Notes under the pieces: generated by a model | What the model was told of the DNA's origin: nothing | The model's input: only the letters and a program-made list of their open reading frames with translations | The model's database searches: none | Assembly: GCA_028671895.1 (NCBI GenBank) | Contig: CM053802.1 | Location: 32,650,201 to 32,714,200 of the forward strand | Length of the DNA stretch: 64,000 nucleotides | Origin: Oenanthe sinensis | Lineage: Eukaryota > Streptophyta > Magnoliopsida > Apiales > Apiaceae | Direction of reading: 5' to 3' | Translations under genes and position numbers: made by a program | In this document: piece by piece, positions 36,301 through 50,400 of the stretch | Position numbering within the stretch: position 1 is the stretch's first letter | Layout of the letters: every line of letters starts with the position of its first letter

Positions 36301-36488
36301 TGTAAACTCTTGTAGGATCAATCTTGGCACATTTGAACTTGAAAAGAATTCGTAACAATTTGAGGCTTCATTCTTGATTCGTTCAAACTTGAAAACAGTT
36401 TGTAGCTTCATTCTTGACCCGTTTCAACATGAAAACAACTTGTACACTCTTGTAGGATCAATCTTGGCTCATTTGAACTTGAAAACAA
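27349..36488. repeat. derived higher-order units of 3310, 2940 and 2890 bp
   Basis: Marked by GACCCG at 27278, 30588, 33528 and 36418, the spacing shortens stepwise: 3310 (23x140+90), 2940 (21x140) and 2890 (20x140+90). Each unit keeps the same ending (TGTACTCTATTG, AGTATGTAGC, GTTTATAGC, GATTCG, GACCCG) but has lost or replaced different inner blocks. They are deletion or exchange derivatives of the 3539-bp unit or a common parent. Confidence 0.8.
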
Positions 36489-37240
36489 TTCCTAACAACT
36501 TGAGGCTTTAATCTTGACTCGTTCAAACTTGAAAATAGTTTGTAGCTTCATTCTTGACTCGTTTCAACTTGAAAACAACTTGTACACTCTTGTAAAATCA
36601 ATCTTGGCACATTTGAACCTGAAAACAATTCCTAACAATTTGAGGATTCATTCTTGACTCGTTAACACTTGAAAACAGTTTCTAGCTTCATTCTTGACTC
36701 GTTTCAACATGAAAACAACTTGTACACTCTTGTAGGAACAATCTTGGCTCATTTGAACTTGAAAACAATTCGTAACAATTTGAGGCTTTAATCATAACTC
36801 GTTCAAAATTGGAAACAGTTTGTAGCTTCATTCTTGACCCGTTTCAACATGAAAACAACTTGTACACTCTTGTAGGATCAATCTTGGCTCATTTGAACTT
36901 GAAAACAATTCCTAACAACTTGAGGCTTTAATCTTGACTCGTTCAAACTTGAAAATAGTTTGTAGCTTCATTCTTGACTCGTTTCAACTTGAAAACAACT
37001 TGTACACTCTTGTAAAATCAATCTTGGCACATTTGAACCTGAAAACAATTCCTAGCAATTTGAGGATTCATTCTTGACTCGTTAACACTTGAAAACAGTT
37101 TCTAGCTTCATTCTTGACTCGTTTCAACTTGAAAACAACTTGTACACTCTTGTAAAATCAATCTTGGCACATTTGAACCTGAAAACAATTCCTAACAATT
37201 TGAGGATTCATTCTTGACTCGTTAACACTTGAAAACAGTT

Positions 37241-40200
37241 TCTAGCTTCATTCTTGACTCGTTTCAACATGAAAACAACTTGTACACTCTTGTAGGAACA
37301 ATCTTGGTTCATTTGAACTTGAAAACAATTCGTAACAATTTGAGGCTTTAATCATAACTCGTTCAAACTTGGAAACAATTTGTAGCTTCATTCTTGACTC
37401 GGTTCAACATGAAAACAACTTGTACACTCTTGTAGGATCAATCTTGGCTCATTTGAACTAGAAAACAATTCGTAACAATTTGAGGCTTTAATCATAACTC
37501 GTTCAAACTTGGAAACAGTTTGTAGCTCCATTCTTGACTCGGTTCAACATGAAAATAACTTGTAAACTCTTGTAGGATCAATTTTGGCTCATTTGGACTT
37601 GAAAACAATTCGTAACAATTTGAGGCTTCATTCTTGACTCGTTAAAACTTGAAAACTATTTGTAGTTTCATTCTTGACTCGTTTAAACATGAAAACAACT
37701 TGTACACTCTTGTAGGATCAATCTTGGCTCATTTGAACTTGAAAACAATTCCTAACAACTTGAGGCTTTAATCTTGACCCGTTCAAACTTGAAAATAGTT
37801 TGTAGCTTCATTCTTGACTCGTTTCAACTTGAAAACAACTTGTACACTCTTGTAAAATCAATCTTGGCACATTTGAACTTGAAAACAATTCCTAACAATT
37901 TGAGGATTCATTCTTGACTCGTTAACACTTGAAAACAGTTTCTAGCTTCATTCTTGACTCGTTTCAACATGAAAACAACTTGTACACTCTTGTAGGAACA
38001 ATCTTGGCTCATTTGAACTTGAAAACAATTCGTAACAATTTGAGGCTTTAATCATAACTCGTTCAAACTTGGAAACAATTTGTAGCTTCATTCTTGACTC
38101 GGTTCAACATGAAAACAACTTGTACACTCTTGTAGGATCAATCTTGGCTCATTTGAACTAGAAAACAATTCGTAACAATTTGAGGCTTTAATCATAACTC
38201 GTTCAAACTTGGAAACAGTTTGTAGCTCCATTCTTGACTCGGTTCAACATGAAAATAACTTGTAAACTCTTGTAGGATCAATCTTGGCTCATTTGAACTT
38301 GAAAACAATTCGTAACAATTTGAGGCTTCATTCTTGACTCGTTAAAACTTGAAAACTATTTGTAGTTTCATTCTTGACTCGTTTCAACATGAAAACAACT
38401 TGTACTCTATTGTAGGATCAATCTTGGCTCATTTGAACTTGAAAACAATTCCTAACAACTTGAGGCTTTAATCTAGACTCGTTTAAACTTGAAAATAGTT
38501 TGTAGCTTCATTCTTGACTCGTTTCAACTTGAAAACAACTTGTACACTCTTGTAAAATAAATCTTGGCACATTTGAACCTGAAAACAATTCCTAACAATT
38601 TGAGGATTCATTCTTGACTCGTTAACACTTGAAAACAGTTTGTAGCTTCATTCTTGACTTGTTTCAACATGAAAACAACTTGTACACTCTTGTAGGATCA
38701 ATCTTGGCTCATTTGAACTTGAAAACAATTCCTAATAACTTGAGGCTTTAATCTTGACTCGTTCAAACTTGAAAATAGTTTATAGCTTCATTCTTGACTC
38801 GGTACAACATGAAAACAACTTGTAAACTCTTGTAGGATCAATCTTGGCACATTTGAACTTGAAAAGAATTCGTAACAATTTGAGGCTTCATTCTTGATTC
38901 GTTCAAACTTGAAAACAGTTTGTAGCTTCATTCTTGACCCGTTTCAACATGAAAACAACTTGTACACTCTTGTAGGATCAATCTTGGCTCATTTGAACTT
39001 GAAAACAATTCCTAACAACTTGAGGCTTTAATCTTGACTCGTTCAAACTTGAAAATAGTTTGTAGCTTCATTCTTGACTCGTTTCAACTTGAAAACAACT
39101 TGTACACTCTTGTAAAATCAATCTTGGCACATTTGAACCTGAAAACAATTCCTAGCAATTTGAGGATTCATTCTTGACTCGTTAACACTTGAAAACAGTT
39201 TCTAGCTTCATTCTTGACTCGTTTCAACATGAAAACAACTTGTACACTCTTGTAGGAACAATCTTGGCTCATTTGAACTTGAAAACAATTCGTAACAATT
39301 TGAGGCTTTAATCATAACTCGTTCAAAATTGGAAACAGTTTGTAGCTTCATTCTTGACTCGGTTCAACATGAAAACAACTTGTACACTCTTGTAGGATCA
39401 ATCTTGGCTCATTTGAACTAGAAAACAATTCGTAACAATTTGAGGCTTTAATCATAACTCATTCAAACTTGGAAACAGTTTGTAGCTCCATTCTTTACTC
39501 GGTTCAACATGAAAATAACTTGTAAACTCTTGTAGGATCAATCTTGGCTCATTTGAACTTGAAAACAATTCGTAACAATTTGAGGCTTCATTCTTGACTC
39601 GTTAAAACTTGAAAACTATTTGTAGTTTCATTCTTGACTCGTTTAAACATGAAAACAACTTGTGCACTCTTGTAGGATCAATCTTGGCTCATTTGAACTT
39701 GAAAACAATTCCTAACAACTTGAGGCTTTAATCTTGACTCGTTCAAACTTGAAAATAGTTTGTAGCTTCATTCTTGACTCGTTTCAACTTGAAAACAACT
39801 TGTACACTCTTGTAAAATCAATCTTGGCACATTTGAACCTGAAAACAATTCCTAACAATTTGAGGATTCATTCTTGACTCGTTAACACTTGAAAACAGTT
39901 TCTAGCTTCATTCTTGACTCGTTTCAACATGAAAACAACTTGTACACTCTTGTAGGAACAATCTTGGTTCATTTGAACTTGAAAACAATTCGTAACAATT
40001 TGAGGCTTTAATCATAACTCGTTCAAACTTGGAAACAATTTGTAGCTTCATTCTTGACTCGGTTCAACATGAAAACAACTTGTACACTCTTGTAGGATCA
40101 ATCTTGGCTCATTTGAACTAGAAAACAATTCGTAACAATTTGAGGCTTTAATCATAACTCGTTCAAACTTGGAAACAGTTTGTAGCTCCATTCTTGACTC

Positions 40201-42000
40201 GGTTCAACATGAAAATAACTTGTAAACTCTTGTAGGATCAATCTTGGCTCATTTGAACTTGAAAACAATTCGTAACAATTTTAGGCTTCATTCTTGACTC
40301 GTTAAAACTTGAAAACTATTTGTAGTTTCATTCTTGACTCGTTTAAACATGAAAACAACTTGTACACTCTTGTAGGATCAATCTTGGCTCATTTGAACTT
40401 GAAAACAATTCCTAACAACTTGAGGCTTTAATCTTGACTCGTTCAAACTTGAAAATAGTTTGTAGCTTCATTCTTGACTCGTTTCAACTTGAAAACAACT
40501 TGTACACTCTTGTAAAATCAATCTTGGCACATTTGAACTTGAAAACAATTCCTAACAATTTGAGGATTCATTCTTGACTCGTTAACACTTGAAAACAGTT
40601 TCTAGCTTCATTCTTGACTCGTTTCAACATGAAAACAACTTGTACACTCTTGTAGGAACAATCTTGGCTCATTTGAACTTGAAAACAATTCGTAACAATT
40701 TGAGGCTTTAATCATAACTCGTTCAAACTTGGAAACAATTTGTAGCTTCATTCTTGACTCGGTTCAACATGAAAACAACTTGTACACTCTTGTAGGATCA
40801 ATCTTGGCTCATTTGAACTAGAAAACAATTCGTAACAATTTGAGGCTTTAATCATAACTCGTTCAAACTTGGAAACAGTTTGTAGCTCCATTCTTGACTC
40901 GGTTCAACATGAAAATAACTTGTAAACTCTTGTAGGATCAATCTTGGCTCATTTGAACTTGAAAACAATTCGTAACAATTTGAGGCTTCATTCTTGACTC
41001 GTTAAAACTTGAAAACTATTTGTAGTTTCATTCTTGACTCGTTTAAACATGAAAACAACTTGTACACTCTTGTAGGATCAATTTTGGCTCATTTGAACTT
41101 GAAAACAATTCCTAACAACTTGAGGCTTTAATCTTGACTCGTTCAAACTTGAAAATAGCTTGTAGCTTCATTCTTGACTCGTTTCAACTTGAAAACAACT
41201 TGTACACTCTTGTAAAATCAATCTTGGCACATTTGAACTTGAAAACAATTCCTAACAATTTGAGGATTCATTCTTGACTCGTTAACACTTGAAAACAGTT
41301 TCTAGCTTCATTCTTGACTCGTTTCAATATGAAAACAACTTGTACACTCTTGTAGGAACAATCTTGGCTCATTTGAACTTGAAAACAATTCGTAACAATT
41401 TGAGGCTTTAATCATAACTCGTTCAAACTTGGAAACAATTTGTAGCTTCATTCTTGACTCGGTTCAACATGAAAACAACTTGTACACTCTTGTAGGATCA
41501 ATCTTGGCTCATTTGAACTAGAAAACAATTCGTAACAATTTGAGGCTTTAATCATAACTCGTTCAAACTTGGAAACAGTTTGTAGCTCCATTCTTGACTC
41601 GGTTCAACATGAAAATAACTTGTAAACTCTTGTAGGATCAATCTTGGCTCATTTGAACTTGAAAACAATTCGTAACAATTTGAGGCTTCATTCTTGACTC
41701 GTTAAAACTTGAAAACTATTTTTAGTTTCATTCTTGACTCGTTTAAACATGAAAACAACTTGTACACTATTGTAGGATCAATCTTGGCTCATTTGAACTT
41801 GAAAACAATTCCTAACAACTTGAGGCTTTAATCTTGACTCGTTCAAACTTGAAAATAGTTTGTAGCTTCATTCTTGACTCGTTTCAACTTGAAAACAACT
41901 TGTACACTCTTGTAAAATCAATCTTGGCACATTTGAACCTGAAAACAATTCCTAACAATTTGAGGATTCATTCTTGATTCGTTAACACTTGAAAACAGTT
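37241..42000. repeat. second 700-bp higher-order repeat family
   Basis: Units begin at TCTAGCTTC after GTTAACACTTGAAAACAGTT at 37241, 37941, 39201, 39901, 40601 and 41301, and end by 42000. The last four are strictly 700 bp apart (five monomers: GTTAACAC, TTTAATCATAACTCG with CAATTTG, TTTAATCATAACTCG with CAGTTTG, GTTAAAAC, and TTTAATCTTG types). 37941 to 39201 is 1260 bp because a block with TGTACTCTATTG, related to the 3.5-kb family, sits between. This five-monomer order differs from the 700-bp unit at 6781-8180. Confidence 0.85.
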
Positions 42001-45000
42001 TCTAGCTTCATTCTTGACTCGTTTCAACATGAAAACAACTTGAACACTCTTGTAGGATCATTCCTGGCTCATTTGAACTTGAAAACAATTCGTAACAATT
42101 TGAGGCTTTAATCATGACTCGTTCAAACTTGGAAACAGTTTGTAGCCCCATTCTTGACTCGGTACAACATGAAAATAACTTGTAAACTCTTGTAGGATCA
42201 ATCTTGGCACATTTGAACCTGAAAATAATTCCTAACAATTTGAGGATTCATTCTTGACTCGTTAACACTTGAAAACAGTTTGTAGCTTCATTCTTGACTC
42301 GTTTCAAATTGAAAACAACTTGTACACTCTTGTAGGATCAATCTTGGCTCATTTTAACTTGAAAACAATTCGTAACAATTTGAGGCTTGAATCATGACTC
42401 GTTCAAACTTGGAAACAGTTTGTAGCTCCATTCTTGACTCGGTACAACATGAAAATAACTTGTACACTCTTGTAGGATCAATCTTGCCTCATTTGAACTT
42501 GAAAATAATTCGTAACAATTTGAGGCTTCATTCTTGACTCATTCAAACTTGAAAACTATTTGTAGTTTCATTCTTGACTCGTCAACATGAAAATAACTTG
42601 TACACTCTTGTAGGATCAATCTTGGCTCATTTGAACTTGAAAACAATTCGTAACAATTTGAGGCTTTAATCATGACTCGTTCAAACTTGGAAACAGTTTA
42701 TAGCTTCATTCTTGACTCGTTTCAACATGAAAACAACTTGTAAACTCTTGTAGGATCATTCCTGGCTCATTTGAACTTGAAAACAATTCGTAACAATTTG
42801 AGGCTTTAATCATGACTCGTTCAAACTTGGAAACAGTTTGTAGCTCCATTCTTGACTCGGTTCAACATGAAAATAACTTGTAAACTCTTATAGGATCAAA
42901 CTTGGCTCATTTGAACTTGAAAACAATTCCTAACAATTTGAGGCTTCATTCTTGACTCGTTCAAACTTTAAAATTGTTTGTAGCTTCATTCTTGACTCGT
43001 TTCAACATGAAAATAACTTGTAAACTCTTGTAGGATCAATCTTGGCTCATTTGAACTTGAAAACAGTTTCTAGCTTCATTCTGGACTCGTTTCAACATGA
43101 AAACAACTTGTACACTCTTGTAGGAACAATCTTGGCTCATTTGAACATGAAAACAATTCGTAACAATTTGAGGCTTTAATCATAACTCGTTCAAACTTGG
43201 AAACAGTTTGTAGCTTCATTCTTGACTCGGTTCAACATGAAAACAACTTGTACACTCTTGTAGGATCAATCTTGGCTCATTAGAACTAGAAAACAATTCG
43301 TAACAATTTGAGGCTTTAATCATAACTCGTTCAAACTTGGAAACAGTTTGTAGCTCCATTCTTGACTCGGTTCAACATGAAAATAACTTGTAAACTCTTG
43401 TAGGATCAATCTTGGCTCATTTGAACTTGAAAACAATTCGTAACAATTTGAGGCTTCATTCTTGACTCGTTAAAACTTGAAAACTATTTGTAGTTTCATT
43501 CTTGACTCGTTTCAACATGAAAACAACTTGTACACTCTTGTAGGATCAATCTTGGCTCATTTGAACTTGAAAACAATTCCTAACAACTTGAGGCTTTAAT
43601 CTTGACTCGTTCAAGCTTGAAAATAGTTTGTAGCTTCATTCTTGACTCGTTTCAACTTGAAAACAACTTGTACACTCTTGTAAAATCAATCTTGGCACAT
43701 TTAAACCTGAAAACAATTCCTAACAATTTGAGGATTCATTCTTGACTCGTTAACACTTGAAAACAGTTTGTAGCTTCATTCTTGACTCGTTTCAACATGA
43801 AAACAACTTGTAAACTCTTGTAGGATCATTCCTGGCTCATTTGAACTTGAAAACAATTCGTAACAATTTGAGGCTTTAATCATGACTCGTTCAAACTTGG
43901 AAACAGTTTGTAGCTCCATTCTTGACTCGGTACAACATGAAAATAACTTGTAAACTCTTGTAGGATCAATCTTGGCACATTTGAACCTGAAAACAATTCC
44001 TAACAATTTGAGGATTCATTCTTGACTCGTTAACACTTGAAAACAGTTTGTAGCTTCATTCTTGACTCGTTTCAACATGAAAACAACTTGTACACTCTTG
44101 TAGGAACAATCTTGGTTCATTTGAACTTGAAAACAATTCGTAACAATTTGAGGCTTTAATCATAACTCGTTCAAACTTGGAAACAATTTGTAGCTTCATT
44201 CTTGACTCGGTTCAACATGAAAACAACTTGTACACTCTTGTAGGATCAATCTTGGCTCATTTGAACTAGAAAACAATTCCTAACAATTCGAGGCTTTAAT
44301 CATAACTCGTTCAAACTTGGAAACAGTTTGTAGCTCCATTCTTGACTCGGTTCAACATGAAAATAACTTGTAAACTCTTGTAGGATCAATCTTGGCTCAT
44401 TTGAACTTGAAAACAATTCGTAACAATTTGAGGCTTCATTCTTGACTCGTTAAAACTTGAAAACTATTTGTAGTTTCATTCTTGACTCGTTTAAACATGA
44501 AAACAACTTGTACACTATTGTAGGATCAATCTTGGCTCATTTGAACTTGAAAACAATTCCTAACAACTTGAGGCTTTAATCTTGACTCGTTCAAACTTGA
44601 AAATAGTTTGTAGCTTCATTCTTGACTCGTTTCAACTTGAAAACAACTTGTACACTCTTGTAAAATCAATCTTGGCACATTTGAACCTGAAAACAATTCC
44701 TAACAATTTGAGGATTCATTCTTGATTCGTTAACACTTGAAAACAGTTTCTAGCTTCATTCTTGACTCGTTTCAACATGAAAACAACTTGAACACTCTTG
44801 TAGGATCAATCCTGGCTCATTTGAACTTGAAAACAATTCGTAACAATTTGAGGCTTTAATCATGACTCGTTCAAACTTGGAAACAGTTTGTAGCCCCATT
44901 CTTGACTCGGTACAACATGAAAATAACTTGTAAACTCTTGTAGGATCAATCTTGGCACATTTGAACCTGAAAATAATTCCTAACAATTTGAGGATTCATT

Positions 45001-47496
45001 CTTGACTCGTTAACACTTGAAAACAGTTTGTAGCTTCATTCTTGACTCGTTTCAAATTGAAAACAACTTGTACACTCTTGTAGGATCAATCTTGGCTCAT
45101 TTTAACTTGAAAACAATTCGTAACAATTTGAGGCTTGAATCATGACTCGTTCAAACTTGGAAACAGTTTGTAGCTCCATTCTTGACTCGGTACAACATGA
45201 AAATAACTTGTACACTCTTGTAGGATCAATCTTGCCTCATTTGAACTTGAAAATAATTCGTAACAATTTGAGGCTTCATTCTTGACTCATTCAAACTTGA
45301 AAACTATTTGTAGTTTCATTCTTGACTCGTCAACATGAAAATAACTTGTACACTCTTGTAGGATCAATCTTGGCTCATTTGAACTTGAAAACAATTCGTA
45401 ACAATTTGAGGCTTTAATCATGACTCGTTCAAACTTGGAAACAGTTTATAGCTTCATTCTTGACTCGTTTCAACATGAAAACAACTTGTAAACTCTTGTA
45501 GGATCATTCCTGGCTCATTTGAACTTGAAAACAATTCGTAACAATTTGAGGCTTTAATCATGACTCGTTCAAACTTGGAAACAGTTTGTAGCTCCATTCT
45601 TGACTCGGTTCAACATGAAAATAACTTGTAAACTCTTATAGGATCAAACTTGGCTCATTTGAACTTGAAAACAATTCCTAACAATTTGAGGCTTCATTCT
45701 TGACTCGTTCAAACTTTAAAATTGTTTGTAGCTTCATTCTTGACTCGTTTCAACATGAAAATAACTTGTAAACTCTTGTAGGATCAATCTTGGCTCATTT
45801 GAACTTGAAAACAGTTTCTAGCTTCATTCTTGACTCGTTTCAACATGAAAACAACTTGTACACTCTTGTAGGAACAATCTTGGCTCATTTGAACATGAAA
45901 ACAATTCGTAACAATTTGAGGCTTTAATATTAACTCGTTCAAACTTGGAAACAGTTTGTAGCTTCATTCTTGACTCGGTTCAACATGAAAACAACTTGTA
46001 CACTCTTGTAGGATCAATCTTGGCTCATTAGAACTAGAAAACAATTCGTAACAATTTGAGGCTTTAATCATAACTCGTTCAAACTTGGAAACAGTTTGTA
46101 GCTCCATTCTTGACTCGGTTCAACATGAAAATAACTTGTAAACTCTTGTAGGATCAATCTTGGCTCATTTGAACTTGAAAACAATTCGTAACAATTTGAG
46201 GCTTCATTCTTGACTCGTTAAAACTTGAAAACTATTTGTAGTTTCATTCTTGACTCGTTTCAACATGAAAACAACTTGTACACTCTTGTAGGATCAATCT
46301 TGGCTCATTTGAACTTGAAAACAATTCCTAACAACTTGAGGCTTTAATCTTGACTCGTTCAAGCTTGAAAATAGTTTGTAGCTTCATTCTTGACTCGTTT
46401 CAACTTGAAAACAACTTGTACACTCTTGTAAAATCAATCTTGGCACATTTAAACCTGAAAACAATTCCTAACAATTTGAGGATTCATTCTTGACTCGTTA
46501 ACACTTGAAAACAGTTTGTAGCTTCATTCTTGACTCGTTTCAACATGAAAACAACTTGTAAACTCTTGTAGGATCATTCCTGGCTCATTTGAACTTGAAA
46601 ACAATTCGTAACAATTTGAGGCTTTAATCATGACTCGTTCAAACTTGGAAACAGTTTGTAGCTCCATTCTTGACTCGGTACAACATGAAAATAACTTGTA
46701 AACTCTTGTAGGATCAATCTTGGCACATTTGAACCTGAAAACAATTCCTAACAATTTGAGGATTCATTCTTGACTCGTTAACACTTGAAAACAGTTTGTA
46801 GCTTCATTCTTGACTCGTTTCAACATGAAAACAACTTGTACACTCTTGTAGGAACAATCTTGGTTCATTTGAACTTGAAAACAATTCGTAACAATTTGAG
46901 GCTTTAATCATAACTCGTTCAAACTTGGAAACAATTTGTAGCTTCATTCTTGACTCGGTTCAACATGAAAACAACTTGTACACTCTTGTATGATCAATCT
47001 TGGCTCATTTGAACTAGAAAACAATTCCTAACAATTCGAGGCTTTAATCATAACTCGTTCAAACTTGGAAACAGTTTGTAGCTCCATTCTTGACTCGGTT
47101 CAACATGAAAATAACTTGTAAACTCTTGTAGGATCAATCTTGGCTCATTTGAACTTGAAAACAATTCGTAACAATTTGAGGCTTCATTCTTGACTCGTTA
47201 AAACTTGAAAACTATTTGTAGTTTCATTCTTGACTCGTTTAAACATGAAAACAACTTGTACACTATTGTAGGATCAATCTTGGCTCATTTGAACTTGAAA
47301 ACAATTCCTAACAACTTGAGGCTTTAATCTTGACTCGTTCAAACTTGAAAATAGTTTGTAGCTTCATTCTTGACTCGTTTCAACTTGAAAACAACTTGTA
47401 CACTCTTGTAAAATCAATCTTGGCACATTTGAACCTGAAAACAATTACTAACAATTTGAGGATTCATTCTTGACTCGTTAACACTTGAAAACAGTT
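42001..47496. repeat. 2748-bp higher-order repeat, two copies
   Basis: 42001-44748 and 44749-47496 match at an offset of 2748 (19x140+90-2). The two-base deletion CTCGTCAACATG (about 42581 and 45329), TTTAAAATTG (42966 and 45714), GCCCCATTC and TTCAAATTGAAAAC are shared. Homology continues into the first part of a third copy at 47497, then breaks up. Confidence 0.88.
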
Positions 47497-50400
47497 TGTA
47501 GCTTCATTCTTGACTCGTTTCAACATGAAAACAACTTGTACACTCTTGTAGGATCATTCCTGGCTCATTTGAACTTGAAAACAATTCGTAACAATTTGAG
47601 GCTTTAATCATGACTCGTTCAAACTTGGAAATAGTTTGTAGCTCCATTCTTGACTCGGTACAACATGAAAATAACTTGTAAACTCTTGTAGGATCAATCT
47701 TGGCACATTTGAACCTGAAAACAATTCCTAACAATTTGAGGATTTATTCTTGACTCGTTAACACTTGAAAACAGTTTGTAGCTTCATTCTTGGCTCGTTT
47801 CAACATGAAAACAACTTGTACACTCTTGTAGGATCAATCTTGGCTCATTTGAACTTGAAAACAATTCGTAACAATTTGAGGCTTGAATCATGACTCGTTC
47901 AAACTTGGAAACAGTTTGTAGCTCCATTCTTGACTCGGTACAACATGAAAATAACTTGTACACTCTTGTAGGATCATTCCTGGCTCATTTGAACTTGAAA
48001 ACAATTCGTAACAATTTGAGGCGTTAATCTTGACTCGTTCAAGCTTGGAAACAGTTTGTAGCTCCATTCTTGACTCGATACAACATGAAAATAACTTGTA
48101 AACTCTTGTAGGATCAATCTTGGCACATTTGAACCTGAAAACAATTCCTAACAATTTGAGGATTCATTCTTGACTCGTTAACACTTGAAAACAGTTTGTA
48201 GCTTCATTCTTGACTCGTTTCAACATGAAAACAACTTGTACACTCTTGTAGGATCAATCTTGGCTCATTTGAACTTGAAAACAATTCGTAACAATTTGAG
48301 GCTTGAATCATGACTCGTTCAAACTTGGAAACAGTTTGTAGCTCCATTCTTGACTCGGTACAACATGAAAATAACTTGTACACTCTTGTAGGATCAATCT
48401 TGCCTCATTTGAACTTGAAAACAATTCGTAACAATTTGAGGCTTTAGTCATGACTCGTTCAAACTTGGAAACAGTTTGTAGCTCCATTCTTGACTCGGTT
48501 CAACATGAAAATAACTTGTAAACTCTTGTAGGATCAATCTTGGCTCATTTGAACTTGAAAACAATTCGTAACAATTTGAGGCTTCATTCTTGACTCGTTA
48601 AAACTTGAAAACTATTTGTAGTTTCATTCTTGACTCGTTTAAACATTAAAACAACTTGTACACTCTTGTAGGATCAATCTTGGCTCATTTGAACTTGAAA
48701 ACAATTCCTAACAACTTGAGGCTTTAATCTTGACTCGTTCAAACTTGAAAATAGTTTGTAGCTTCATTCTTGACTCGTTTCAACTTGAAAACAACTTGTA
48801 CACTCTTGTAAAATCAATCTTGGCACATTTGAACCTGAAAACAATTCCTAACAATTTGAGGATTCATTCTTGACTCGTTAACACTTGAAAACAGTTTGTA
48901 GCTTCATTCTTGACTCGTTTCAACATGAAAACAACTTGTACACTCTTGTAGGATCAATCTTGGCTCATTTGAACTTGAACACAATTCGTAACAAATTGAG
49001 GCTTCAATCATGACTCGTTCAAACTTGGAAACAGTTTGTAGCTCCATTCTTGACTCGGTACAACATGAAAATAACTTGTACACTCTTGTAGGATCAATCT
49101 TGCCTCATTTGAACTTGAAAACAATTCGGAACAATTTGAGGCTTCATTCTTGACTCATTCAAACTTGAAAACTATTTGTAGTTTCATTCTTGACTCGTCA
49201 ACATGAAAATAACTTGTACACTCTTGTAGGATCAATCTTGGCTCATTTGAACTTGAAAACAATTCGTAATAATTTGAGGCTTTAATCATAACTCGTTCAA
49301 ACTTGGAAACAGTTTGTAGCTTCATTCTTGACTCGGTTCAACATGAAAATAACTTGTAAACTCTTGTAGGATCAATCTTGGCTCATTTGAACATTGAAAA
49401 CAATTCCTAACAATTTGAGGCTTCATTCTTGACTCGTTCAAACTTTAAAACAGTTTGTAGCTTCATTCTTGACTCGTTTCAACATGAAAAAAACTTGTAC
49501 ACTCTTGTAGGATCAATCTTGGCTCATTTGAACTTGAAAACAGTTTCTAGCTCCATTCTTGACTCGTTTCAACATGAAAACAATTTATACACTCAATCTT
49601 CGCTCATTTGAACATGAAAACAATTCCTAACAATTTGAGGCTTTAATCATGACTCGTTCAAACTTGGAAACAGTTTGTAGCTTCATTCTTCACTCGTTTC
49701 AACATGAAAACAACTTGTAAACTCTTGTAGGATCATTCCTGGCTCATTTGAACTTGAAAACAATTCGTAACAATTTGAGGCTTTAATCATGACTCGTTCA
49801 AACTTGGAAACAGTTTGTAGCTCCATTCTTGACTCGTTTCAACATGAAAATAACTTGTAAACTCTTGTAAGATCAATCTTTGCTCATTTGAACTTGAAAA
49901 CAATTCCTAACAATTTGAGGCTTCATTCTTGACTCGTTCAAACTTTAAAACTGTTTGTAGCTTCATTCTTGACTCGTTTCAACAAAAAAATAACTTGTAA
50001 ACTCTTGTAGGATCAATCTTGGCTCATTTGAACTTGAAAACAGTTTCTAGCTTCATTCTAGACTCGTTTCAACATGAAAACAACTTGTACACTCTTGTAG
50101 GAACAATCTTGGCTCATTTGAACATGAAAACAATTCGTAACAATTTGAGGCTTTAATCATAACTCGTTCAAACTTGGAAACAGTTTGTAGCTTCATTCTT
50201 GACTCGGTTCAACATGAAAACAACTTGTACACTCTTGTAGGATCAATCTTGGCACATTTAAACCTGAAAACAATTCCTAACAATTTGAGGATTCATTCTT
50301 GACTCGTTAACACTTGAAAACAGTTTGTAGCTTCATTCTTGACTCGTTTCAACATGAAAACAACTTGTACACTCTTGTAGGATCAATCTTGGCTCATTTG

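Noticed and set aside
49429..49611. Plus-strand 60-codon frame
   Set aside because: Satellite sequence opened by local indels near 49392 and 49583.
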